A stretch of 64,000 nt of DNA from Cardinalis cardinalis. Its lineage: Eukaryota > Chordata > Aves > Passeriformes > Cardinalidae. Position 1 is the first letter of the stretch; every line of letters starts with the position of its first letter. The translations under genes and the position numbers were made by a program. The notes under the pieces are model-generated. The model did no database searches and was not told the DNA's origin. It saw only the letters and a program-made list of their open reading frames with translations. The stretch covers positions 1,697,347 to 1,761,346 of the forward strand of contig JACDOX010000112.1 in NCBI GenBank assembly GCA_014549065.1, in the 5' to 3' direction. Positions 50,831-62,120 of this stretch are shown one piece after another.

Positions 50831-53459
50831 TGGAGAAATCTTAACATGCTATAGCCCAGACTCCACATGGGCAACCTATAGTTCAGCCAGTCCTGCAAGT
50901 CCCTCTGGTCCGAAGGAGCACTGCTCATACCTGCTCAGCCGGTGAGACTGCTGCCACTTTTCCTGCAAGGAGGTCCATAAACAAGAGCCAGATGCTGNGC
51001 ACATCCAGGCATTCCTCCAGAATCCTGCACATCCTGGGAGCAAGACTGTCCTGCATAGAAAATGCAGCCTCAGTACTCAGGGACAAGGCTGCTTGGCTTT
51101 GTAATGCAGCCAGCACAGAAGCAGGGACATCTCAGCTGAACATCTTGGTCTTCACCCCTCTGGGAGAGGACAGCCACAGCTGCAGGAACAGAGGCTGCTC
51201 TGGCTCCTGGGGCGAGGACAGACTGCAAAGGTGATGATGGCACATCTGCTGGTGCTCTCGCAGCCGCTGAGATAAAGACTTGCACAAGAACACAGCAAGA
51301 ACCGTGGTTGTACTTCATTGCACAAATGATCGACTCCGGTGCATAATGGGCTGCCTCCACTGCTCTGCCAGCAGGTGCAATTCCCAATGCAGACAATAAC
51401 ATTTGCCTATTTATGTCAAGCCCTGATTACTGTATTATATGTAAACCAGATCTTTCTTGCAAGCCAAACAAGGGGGGGAAGGAAAAAAAAAAAAAGTCAG
51501 CTGTGACTCATGCAAGTCAGCAGTGTGATACCAGCCTGAAGGAGCCGTGCTGGGCTGGACACCAGCTGGCTGCCGCGACGGCAACAGCAGGCACCCTCCC
51601 TGCTCCAGCCTGGGCCTCCTGCTCGTCCTTCTTCTTGGAGAAGGGAGAGAGGCAAGAGCTGATGGCTCAGGCTGGGCNCTGTCACGGCCCTCAAACCCTC
51701 AGGCTGTCAAAAGGCATCCATGGGGAACAGAAATGCCAACGCTGATGTAGGCTGGACGCGGTCTCCTCTGCTCACGCGTCTCCTCCACCTCCTCAACAAG
51801 GACACGGGGAAAGCTGGCGGCGAGCACACGGGTGACCTACACAGGAGCCTGCTGTGCCTGGAGCCACGCCAGCAGGCAGCCCGGGAGGAACAGGCGTCTC
51901 TCACTGCCAGCAGCAGGCTCCAGTGGTCGGCAGATTTGTTTTCCCGTTGTCNCTTGTCCTCGGGCTTTCCCCAAGGACAAGGCTGAGCTGCAGCTATCGG
52001 ATCTCCTGGTGTTTTTCGGNCTTGGATCAGGCAGGTTTACACCCCACCCATGTCAGGGATGATCATTACGGCAAACCCTGCCACTACACCTGCAGGAGCT
52101 GAGGCTGACCTCTCTGAAAGCAGAGGGGAAGGAAGGCAGCCACTGCCTCATAGCAGAGGCAGCTCTCATGCACGGCTGCTCACTGCACAGCACCCAGTCA
52201 GAGACAGACACTTCTTTTTTTGGGTGCTAGCACTCACCAACAANTCTCTGGGCCCAGCTGCTGACAGGCACCAGACTGCCAGACTTGTGCCAGAGAGCAG
52301 GATTTGTGCTTTTGCCACCCTGTTCACAGCGACCTTCCATGCTCCTCCCCTATGCATGGTGAACGCTGAGTTTCCTTTCACTTCTGAATCTTCACCTGGC
52401 CCATTCCTGATGCCCTTTTCCTCCTGAACTATGGGCTACCTCCACTAATGCTCCTCTATCCCTCCAACAGTCACAACTGGCCCACCTCCCTGTCCCCTCT
52501 GTTGTCACCAGCTCCTCACTGCAGTGACTCCAGGCAGGAGCCAAAGCAGCTGATGATGCTTTTTTTGCTCAGCACAGAGACTGCCATCACCCTCAGGCTT
52601 CACCCACGTGCCTGCTCAGCCAAGCCTGCCTGGCCCCACCTAATGACCATCCATTACCTGCTGACACACAAAGCCTTCCAGCCCTGCTCCTCTCACCTCT
52701 TAATTCCAGCTTTGGCCAACACACCCATGTGTCTCCAACCTACTGCCTCAACACAGGCCAAGTGTTTTACCCCCTCCAGCTGNTCCTTCAAAAAACTCTA
52801 TCACTTGAAATAGGGAATTAAAGCCAACACAACCTCTGGAAGCTCACTGGCACAAGGTACCACCTTTTTAAAAGCCCCAAGAGGGAAAAGCAAAAAGATG
52901 AAATATTGATGTAAGGGGTTAAAGCAGTTTATTCACAAGCAGTCACACAGGGAAACCATGAGGGGATATTTCACAACCCAAAGGAAGAGAGAGGAGTGTC
53001 TCTCTCCAGCACTTCCAGACAGGTCACAGTGTCTCCAAGCCACAAGTGGCTTTGCTCAGCATCACAACTACAGGCAGGTGCCTGCTGAGCTGTCAGTCCT
53101 GCTTGTGCTAACACAGACAGCCCCTGATTGTGCACAAAGACAGAGCCCCGGGGTCAGGAACAGACACACGCGGTCTGAGCACNGCATCGACCTGACAAAC
53201 AGCTCGGACAACAGCTATCCCTGGAGCACATTCCAAGTGTCCCAAGAAAGCACCACAGCAAGGCTAGATGGGCTCCAGGAGGTTGGNTCAGATGATTGCA
53301 AAAGCCCAAGCTGCCATCCCACTCGCCTTAGCCCAGCCTGCCTCCAAAAAACACATGGCTCACCGCAGCCGAGTGCTGGGGACAGGCAGCAAAAAAACCN
53401 GAGGCAAACACTCCACTGAAGATCAATTCAGGCTCCAAAACGCTGACCATAGACCAGGG
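50831..53459. other. Interval between convergent TMEM184A and MAFK
   Basis: No gene recognised. It contains a cluster of AP-1/Maf-like cores at 51504-51510 (TGACTCA) and 51516-51522 (GTCAGCA), and a minus-strand AATAAA at 52928-52933 that could end a longer MAFK transcript. Confidence 0.55.
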
Positions 53460-53835
53460 CAAGTCTGAAACCAGAAAATGCTTTATTGGAAAGGTACAAA
53501 AAAACCAGTCACTGCAGCTAAATTTACAGCAATAAATTACGTTGTGGCTGTCAAGAGAAGTAATGGACACATACACAGGGCTATACGCCTTACAAACAGG
53601 AATCCACATTGCTTGGTATATCAATAATTTATTTTATAATAAAAAAGCAGCACAAAAATAAATATTGAAATGAAATTACTGAGTAACCACAGAGGATAGA
53701 ATGAGCTGGTGATAAAAAACAACTTAAAACAGAAGACTTCTATCATTAAAAAAATGAAAGCAAGTATCCACCATCTACGGAAACACCCCAGCAGACTGAA
53801 ATACAGACGAAGGAAAACAAATCCACATTACAAAA

Positions 53836-53906
53836 GTTTTTCGGTTTTGTTTTGTTTCTTTTTTTTTTCCTTTTTTTTTACTTTTTTTCCTTTTTTTTTT
53901 TTTAAA
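53836..53906. repeat. T-rich low-complexity tract in the MAFK 3' UTR
   Basis: Long T runs interrupted by single C, G or A; A-rich in the MAFK transcript. Confidence 0.85.
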
Positions 53907-54862
53907 TAAAAACAATCATGACAATGAAGTTTAAATGATTCGAGAGAGAAAAAACTGCCACCTTCTCCTCCTCCCCGGGTCTGAGCCATCCCGTGGCACA
54001 GCTCACATCCGCCCCAGCCCAGTGCCAGCGCCTCGTCCCTCCCACCGTCCCGGAGCTGCCGTGGCACCCAGGTCCCTGCACTCTGTGGTCTTCTCCTGGC
54101 AGAAGTAGAGCTGGGCAGGAGCAGAGATGCTGCCTTGTTTCAAAGGGATCTGGAGCTGCCCTGGAGGGAAAGGTTCCCCCCTCCCAACAGAGAGCACAGC
54201 AAACACATCTACGAGAACAGAGGAGTCCCTTCCCGACGCCTTCATCTTCTCCTGCCTCCCACCCAGCCTTGCTTCCCACGTCACACTGCGGATGGGGAGC
54301 AACCAAAGAAAGGCCAGGCCCGGGGGAGAGGATCCCAGCACCCAAAAATCAGATCCCCCGCTCCTCCTCAGCAGGGTTGGGGGGACAAACTAAGAGGGGC
54401 AGAGAAGGGAGCCATCCAAAGTACTGCAGCAGAGGAACACGGGAGGCGCGGCTGCGGGACGCGCCCCACGCCGCCCGCTCCCCGCGCCCCGCTCGCCCTG
54501 GGTGTCAGGCTGGCAAGTGCAGGACGGAGAGAAAAAAAAACAAACAAAACAAAACAAAAAAATTAAAACACAACAGAAACAAACCGAACCCCAGAGGAAT
54601 GCAACGCGACAACCCCAAGCTGGAGGGCCCTCCAGGGAGGAGGGTGGAGGAGCTGGGTCTCCAACGCGATCAACAGCTTTCGGGTCATTCCTCCCTCCAC
54701 GTTACCTTGCAATTCTGATCCCTCTGTGGAAGTTTAGCCAGGACATTTCATTCTCCTCCAGGTCACCACCCAGGGAGCCCTGGACTGGCAATTTCTTTTA
54801 ATAAAGATTTACAGTATCAAACTTGGAAAAAAAATTATTTTTTTTTCTTTTTTACGAAAAAT

Positions 54863-54915
54863 CTGTACGATAAAATGTATATAATTATATATTTATATAT
54901 ATATTTCTCTCTCTT
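54863..54915. repeat. AT-only tract in the MAFK 3' UTR
   Basis: Alternating TATATA with a following CT run (TCTCTCTCTTT). Confidence 0.85.
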
Positions 54916-57865
54916 TAAATATTTCCACGTGGTCCTTATGGATATCCAATATGGATTACCTACCATGGCTATGGTATCAACAGCTTTAACAACACCCAGG
55001 CCTCTTGTTCTTTATCGAGTGACCAGAGATTTAAGTGCCTACCAGCACTAAACTAGCAATCACTTGGACAAGCCTTTGGCACCCTTCCAAGAACTGGAAA
55101 AAAAAGAAATACTTGGCCACAAGGGAAGTGCCACATAAAGATATGTTTCTCAACTCATTCCAACAGCAAGAAGACCCCAGGAACAAAGTTCAACCTCTGT
55201 CCCCTTCAGTGAGACAGGTCTGATTTCCCCGGAGGGGTGTCAAGGGCAGCCAGAGGGTGTTCCTATCTAGCCAGGAATGTTATGGAGCTCTGGAGCTGTT
55301 TTTAAAGACTGGAAGCATTTGGGCATTTTCAAGTCAACTGGCCTTTTTCAATGAAGTTTTCATTTAAAGCCCCAACAGTGCCAGGAGTCTCCATTTTGCC
55401 TGTTTTTGGAGGCACCTGTAAGGTCTGGGAAAGTGTCCAATGTCTGTGAGCTGGAGAACATGAGAGGACCAGGAAATGACCGTAACATCTTTCTCTTCCT
55501 CAGCTTCTGCTGTGGGAGTCAATAACTGGTACTGATACACAGGACATCGATCTGCCTGTTTGGAGATAGGGAGGGAATGGAGGAGAAATGAGGTAACACT
55601 AAGTGCCATCCAAACTCTATGTGTTGGAAAATCACTTGAAGGAAACTTCCTGCTCCCCTCCAAAGCGTGTGGATCTGGCAGGGGGAACGAGCCTNCAGGA
55701 AGCATTTCACTGACACCCTTTCTGGCTCAGTAAAGTCACGGATGTCGATGTTGGGGACTGAATGAGAACCAAGTCTGAGGTTTCTCTTTTCATTAACCTA
55801 TTTCACAAAGGATCCTCCTGGGAAATCCAGAGACTCCGATGACAAGGTGAAAAAAAAAAGAAAAAGCAAGCTAACAACTTCTTCCAAAGACAAGTAGGGC
55901 TTCACTAAATTTCTACCAACTTACTGCCATTCAAGGCAAGACAAAGCCTCAAACAACAAATTATACTGGGTGTCAGATGCCAGTTCACTGTCCTCTTTCC
56001 AACAACGGTAGCACTTGATTATTCTCTTTCAGTCCAANCTACTTATGAATTATCCGTGATCATTGTTCCAGAGCCCAAATTCTCTAAGCTCTTCTCCTCA
56101 TCTCAAAACCTCAGCAATCTCATTCTTTTCTCACCTGCATGACAACAGGCATCGTCCATTCCATAAGTCTCTGACCTGCCCTACAAAACACACAGTCNCT
56201 TCCCTTTCCTACTTCAAGAAGAAAAAAAAAACAACAACAAAACACACAAACACCAACATAGCTAATTTTTTTTTTTTACAGTGACCTGGAAACATTCATT
56301 GTTTCATCACTGCTGCGTGACAGCAGAATCTCTCCTTTCAGCTTCCCAAATCCTGCCCACTGCCAAGCCAGAAATCCCTCTCCCACACCACTGCTCAGAG
56401 CCAAACAAACGACTTCTCCATCCCAATTCTTCTGTCCCCTACACGCACATTGATTTTCCATCCTGCCCTCATTATAACTCACCCACTTGCAAGAGAAAGC
56501 ATCAAGTTTCAGGGTCACATTCACACAGGTTGTCTGAACACTGAGGGTTGTTCACTGTACTCTTTGGATCCCAAATCCAGCATCTGATGTGCTATGGAGA
56601 GGGAAGGACTCTTCCAAGCTGCCATCTGACCTCCCCACAGCCCTTTTCTGATCACCAAGGACTGGTGAGCACAGCTCTCCACTAAGGATGCTCATTGCTA
56701 ACATACCAATGCTTTTGTCAAAGAGGAGACTCTAAACTTCTCTCCTCCTGGCTGAATGCTATTGCCCTCTAGTTACACTTCAGTGCTTTTAAAACATCCT
56801 TCCAACATCCTCTGCACAAACCCCTTCTTGCAGTGCTGATCCCAGCAGAACTGTCCCACCGTCTCTCCCAGCCAATTCTGCCTCCACCAGTAATACATGC
56901 AGCATTTTTCCTCCTCATCTCCCCTTCTCCTCCTCACCACACTGCTCCTCACAGCATTTACTGTGCCTCCCTCCCTTCAGCTTCAGGTAACCCAGGAAAA
57001 AAAAAGCTGCTACTTCAAGACTGCGGATCATTTGGAAGAAATAAACTGCATAAATATACCCAATTCACAGGCACACCTTTGGGAAGGAGCTATCAGGAAA
57101 CTTGGGCTTGGAATAAAGGAGGCTGCAATGTANTTTTTTTTTACAGGCCACACAGGTAATGGGGCATATTAAAATATGTAAAATATATATTTTTCCATAT
57201 TTTAACAGCATGGATTGAAAACAAAAGGTTATTCTTAATGGGTGTGGTCAGACCCAAGCATTTATCTCCATCATCCTCCCACTCCCATCCACTGTTAGCA
57301 GGATGAAATCAAACCCAAAAAAGCCTATATTCCTGCCCTCTTAATATCAGGTGGAAGTGGGGAANGTAGGGGAGACCCTTCTTACAAGGAGTAGGAGGCC
57401 ACTAAAGGAAACTCTTTTTCCCATACATTCATCTCACATGATGATTTCTACGGTCCATATGTTTCCTGGCTCTTGAGCATCATTCACGAAGACTCCGGAG
57501 GCTCCTCAGGTATCTTCTCCCAGCTGGAAAGCTGCTCACAGCTGAGAGGGGTTTGTGGAGGCAGAGGGAAGGAGGAAGCAGATCTTGCAATTTGTACTGC
57601 ATACAGAGCTCAAATCCTGGACACGAGAGGTTGATGGAGCCACTGAGTCCAGACAGAAGCAGCCAGTTAAGTTCCCTTTATAGGAACCCTTTGGGTTTGT
57701 TTGTTTTTCTCTTTTCTTTTTTTTTTATATTCTTCTGGTTTTTTGCACTTTTGGAAGAGACTTCTTAAAATGCCAATTCTTGACGTGACCAAGGACTCCG
57801 GAACAATGCATAAGAGCCTTATCCCCTCCCCTCTGAAAGGCTGCTAGTTCCCCCCACCGAGGGCA

Positions 57866-59535
57866 CTAGGAGGCTGCTGAAAAGGGCACAGAACTGGATG
57901 AGATTTCAGCTGATTTCACGATGGTGATGACACTGGTGGTGGCAACTTTGGTCGGGGTAATAGGCCCTCGCGCCACAGTACGAGCAAAGGTCTGGAGTGC
58001 TTCGTACTTGGAGCGCAAGGCATCCAGCTCTAGCTTCATGCTGCTGTTTTCTCTGGCCAGCTTCTCCACCTCTTGCTGCAGCTCAACCCGCTGCCTCTCG
58101 AGCTCCTCTTTCTGAGTCACACGCTTGATGCGGCAGCTGGCAGCGTAGCCCCGGTTCTTGAGCGTGCGCCTCCGCTGCTTCAGACGGATGACCTCCTCTT
58201 TGGTGAGACCCCTCAGGTGCTGGTTCAGCTCCCGTACGGACATTGACACGAGTTCATCATCACTCAGCACTGGGGCATTCTCTCCTGACTCCTCCTTTAC
58301 CTGCAAATACCAACAGCACAGGGGTAGCAGCAAGCNGATGTGAGCGGATGCTCCGGGCGGCAGAAGGAGAAAAGGCCACCCCTCAGCAACGTGACATCCC
58401 TGCCTGGGAAATACTCCTGATGTGCTGTGGACAGCACAAACTCCACTAGAACATCTGGGTTAATCATGGCAGAGATCTGAGCACTGTAGTTGTCTGGGTT
58501 TGGGTCACCCTCTTAGGTCAGAGAAAGCAGTGATCTTTACACACCCAATGTGAACCNAACAGCAAGATTTTCAAGGGGATAAATGTAAAGTCAGCTGAAG
58601 CCTTTTTTTGTGAAGTCCTTTGTCAGGACCTGGAATTTATAATGAATGCTAAAGATGACACCATATCCCAGCATTATGCTGGGACACCAGTGCAGCATCT
58701 CAAAAGCAGAATAGTTGCTTCTGTGCAGGGCTTAATTCAGCATTTTGTGGTTTTTTGTTGAAGATTGCTCGCTTGAGTCGTGAACAAAACCAACCATGCT
58801 TGGCTTCAAGGACAGCCTGATTTGGTTTTGATGGGGCACAGCATGTAGTAACTGAAGTTACATGAGAAAAACCACNAAGGCCTTGCCCTTTCCTCAAGCA
58901 CATCTGCCACCAACATTAGCTTCAGAATCACAAAATTGTTTAGGCTGAAAAACACCTTCAATATCACCGAATACAGAACTTTTAGAATACCATCCTTTTG
59001 TCTTTTCAGAGACTGTAGGACATATGGAATGAAGAGCCAAAACACTAGAAAGAAATTTCTACCATGCATGAACAGCCCAGGCACTGACCACCATGAAGCT
59101 GGTAAGTCTGAGGCATTTACTGTCTCATAGATCTAGGAGACACCAGCTGAAAAAGTCCCTTCCCAGATGCCTCCCAGTCCTGAGAGTAAAAGTAGTTCAT
59201 TGCCAGGACTGGGAGCACTGGCTTCAGGATGCTGCCAATACCTCCTGTAGTCAGAAGTCTCTTGGGTAGCTGCTGGGATCTGCCAGCCTCCACACCCTCC
59301 CAGAGACTTCAGGCCTCTTTCTGGGTAATGCCAGTATTCTTCTACCCTAACCTTTCCTGNAGACAGCGGGAAATTGTATCAGCACCCATTTCTAAGAGTC
59401 TCTGGGAATGAAAAAGAGCAGTCACGTAGGAGCAGCACGGCACAGCTCTGTGACAGCCTCCCCAGCCACCCAGCACCACCCACTCAGCCTCTTCCCTACC
59501 TTTAATGCCTTGTTCGGTTTGGGATTAGTCGTCAT
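57866..59535 (-). CDS. MAFK: Small Maf bZIP transcription factor MafK, two coding exons
   Basis: The ATG is at 59535-59533. Coding exon 1 (59535-59500) encodes 12 residues ending at AAG|GTAGGG; coding exon 2 (58300-57866) follows the acceptor TTTGCAG at 58301-58302. Together they give 156 residues plus TAG, the exact length I recall for human MAFK. The order is: a VKEE sumoylation-type motif (K14), the Maf extended homology region (about 25-50), the basic region with NRGYAASCR (61-69), and a leucine zipper with L79, L86, L93, M100, L107 and L114 seven apart. There is no acidic transactivation domain, as in all small Mafs. Family knowledge: nuclear; homodimers repress, while heterodimers with NRF/NF-E2 p45 or BACH proteins bind Maf recognition or antioxidant response elements. 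The ending SVPFSAAS distinguishes MAFK from MAFF and MAFG. Confidence 0.98.
58922..58975 (-). mobile_element. Short old CR1 3'-end remnant in MAFK intron 2
   Basis: CAGAATCACAAAATTGTTTA followed by GGCTGAAAAACACCTTCAATATCACCGAA aligns by eye to the CR1 3' end motif (CATAGAATCATAGAATCGTT, then GGTTGGAAAAGACCTTCAAGATCATC). Only about 50 bp is recognisable. Confidence 0.5.
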
Positions 59536-59579
59536 AACCTGAGCACAGTCTTCCGGACAAAACTGCTCAGAAATTGCAA
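59536..59579 (-). other. MAFK: MAFK 5' UTR part of the first coding exon
   Basis: On the minus strand, the acceptor TGTTTTGTTTTTCCAG ends at 59580. The exon then runs 44 nt to the ATG and on to 59500, making an 80-bp exon. An upstream noncoding exon is therefore required. Confidence 0.85.
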
Positions 59580-60784
59580 CTGGAAAAACAAAACAACGTT
59601 TCCAGGTTAATCACAGAGACAAGGGCAGGATGAAGATACNCAACACACAGCCCAAACCCCCAAATCAACCACCATTAAAAGAAATAAGCACACAGTTGTT
59701 TGAAGCACTGGGATGGATTCAGATATCATTTACCCTATTCAGATAAGAGCAAGAGAAATTTGTGTTGACAAGTGCACTGCTTTTTAACACCCAGACCTCG
59801 TATTTTGCTGTTAACCACACTAAGATGCAGCAGAGAAGACAGGGCAGGGAGGAAAGAAGGACACCCACATTCATCTGTAAACAAGAGTCACACTCAGCAT
59901 CACGCACCACCTTGCCATGTGCCACCCCTTCCCAAGGGGAGAATGGAGCGTGGCCTCTGNGGCCCCGCCACTGGCTCACCTCCCTCTGGAGGCATCCCAG
60001 ACACTCCAAATGGCCTATTAGGGACTGAATTACGAGTTACCTCTGCTCATAAAAGGCACTGAAAAGCCACAAGACAACAACTCCCTTCATTCTCATTTTG
60101 ATGATTATTAGCTCGGCTCCAAATTAAGCCAGCAACCCAGAGAGAAGCTGCCTGGTTTGTAACCTGCTTCCAGCGCTGTCCCCACCCAAAGGAGACGCCA
60201 CCAGAAAACCCAAACAACAGAAACAAAAGCCCCCCCGACAACAAAGCCAGCAAGGAGTTCACCTCTCCCAACACACCAAGACTGTTGCTTCCCAATCCTG
60301 TAGCCCCAGACTGCGAGAGCAGACCTGCTTGATATTTCTAGTGANGTGGAGGCATGTCCATCCACAGCCAGCCCGTCCCCTGCCGTGACACTGCCCTTCA
60401 CTCTCACCTTAGCCACGACTACACCCCTCCGACCAGCGCCCTGCAGAAAATCCACCTGCTCGCACCTCCACCCAACCCCTTCACCCCATGGTCCGCTGGT
60501 ACCTACCCTGGGAGAGGCACAGGCAGCCGTGCCACCATCACAGCCTCTGCTATGGCTCCCCAGAGGGGAGGGGTGAGGCGCAGGTGCCCCCGACACAGGG
60601 CGGCTTCGAGGGCTGCACACCCGCGGCACCGCAGAGCTCCTGTCTGGCGGGAGTCCTCTGTCTCCCCCCACCTTCTCCTGCCCAGCCCAAACCCTCCCCA
60701 TTTCCACGTCTGCATCGTGTCACACATCCTAATCATTCATGAAAAATCCAGCCAAAGCATCCCAAGCATGATTCCCTTCTGATA

Positions 60785-60916
60785 GTTGCCATGGTGACCT
60801 TGGGAAAGTAGCCAACCCGGAGACAGTCGCCATGGAAACAGAGAAGCCCAAAAGCAATAATGACTTCAGGTCATGTCTGTGCAAAGACATCACGAGGTCG
60901 TCGGAGAGTAAACAAA
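60785..60916. promoter_or_regulatory. MAFK: Paired RFX X-box motifs and a forkhead site in MAFK intron 1
   Basis: GTTGCCATGGTGAC at 60785-60798 and GTCGCCATGGAAAC at 60826-60839 both match the imperfect inverted-repeat X-box bound by RFX factors, 41 bp apart. GTAAACAAA at 60908-60916 matches a forkhead core. The surrounding sequence to about 61,170 is AT-rich with TTATCA (GATA-like) and TAATCC motifs and looks like an intronic enhancer; function is inferred. Confidence 0.5.
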
Positions 60917-61419
60917 CTCATTCATATCTGCAAACAGGGGTGGCGGGATTTGGGGGGGGTGCAAAGGTGGGGTGTGGGGACCAGTGGGAGCTGAGTGGGC
61001 GAAGGTGCTGGCTCAGCCTGTGCTGCTGTCACTTGAATTTTATCAGTCAAGGCACCTCATCATCACACGACTTACATAAAAATCAAGATGAAGAGCAGGA
61101 GGGGGAAAAAAATAATCCTGTAATTGCAGAGCTGCAAGATACTATCCTAGATATTAGGGAGTGTATTTAGGCGCCTCCTCTATTTTTAAGCCTGAGACAG
61201 CACAGCTCTCCATGTCTGGAGGAGGGACAAGGACAGCCGCACAGCACACCAGCCAAGATGCTCCGTGATGAATGGACCACTTACAGCAACTGGTGTGCGC
61301 TGCATTTTCTAGAGCATCAGCGAGTCCTTCCCTCTCTCCTCCAGCACTGAGCCCCACCCAGGGCACACCTCCAGCCACAGCAGCCCCTTGTCTCGCCAGA
61401 ACAGCAGGAATGGGCAGGG

Positions 61420-62120
61420 CACGGGGCAGGGGGGCGACTCCCAGCCCCCCTGAGCTGCCTCCGACAGACGGGGATGCGCCCAACCTCTGTGTGCGCGCTC
61501 TTCAGAGCNCCATGCCCTGCGAGCACAGGCACCTCTCCAGACCCCAGCGCTGCCCTTGCACCGACCAGCGCTTCCCCTCCGCACCAGCATTTGCTGCCCG
61601 CCCCTACCTCCCGGCCGGAGCCGCAGACGTAGGCACCGGCAGCCGAGGGGGGGGAAGGAAAAAGCTCCTTGTCTCGGCCAGGAGGTCTCGGAGCTGAGGA
61701 GCGCAGAGGCGCTGCCAGTGCGGAGAGGAAAGGGCCGGCAGCCCCCTCCCTGCAGAGGCGCAGCCGGGCCGCAGGCAGTTGGTGCCATAGTTATGCAGTG
61801 AGTCACCAGCTGTTTACAGAGTTTGAGCGCTCACATTCCCACAGCATCAGAAACTCTTCCTTCCCTCGGCGGCATCCCCCCTCCCGCGCCGCCCCCATCC
61901 CTACAAGGGAAGGGGCGCGCTGGCCGCTGGCCGCGCTGCGAACGCCGGAAAAGGAAAGGCAAAAAGGAGGGGGAGGCCGACGAGAGCCCCGTCACACCCA
62001 CCGAGTGCACAAAAAGCCTTTTGATCCTCACCCAGCGCGTCTTCAAAGCGTTTCGTGCGCCAGCCGATGGAAAAACTGAACGCGGCCGCTTGGCCGCGCG
62101 GAGATGGAAAGAAATGTAAA
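61420..62120 (-). promoter_or_regulatory. MAFK: CpG-rich 5' region and candidate first exon(s) of MAFK
   Basis: CG-rich sequence spans this interval. On the minus strand a strong donor GAG|GTAGGG lies at 61608/61607, and further donor-like sites occur near 62028 (TGG|GTGAGG) and 62186 (GGCAG|GTGAGC). Any of these could close a noncoding first exon that splices to the acceptor at 59580. From literature memory, vertebrate MAFK uses alternative noncoding first exons, which would fit several donors. The start site is not determinable here. An AP-1/NF-E2 core TGAGTCA is at 61799-61805. Confidence 0.6.

Larger units (their letters stand above)
53460..57865 (-). other. MAFK: Long 3' UTR of MAFK
   Basis: No plus- or minus-strand coding exon fits in this 4.4-kb stretch after the MAFK stop codon. 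Minus-strand AATAAA hexamers lie at 53628-53633 and 53482-53487, and another at 52928-52933. It contains A/T-only tracts (54863-54915), long A-rich runs in transcript sense (about 53840-53905) and a GC-rich block at about 54,430-54,510. The 3' end is inferred from the signals only. Confidence 0.55.

Noticed and set aside
53993..54718. Plus-strand open frame of 241 codons
   Set aside because: Lies antisense in the MAFK 3' UTR in a GC-rich, low-complexity area; no domain.
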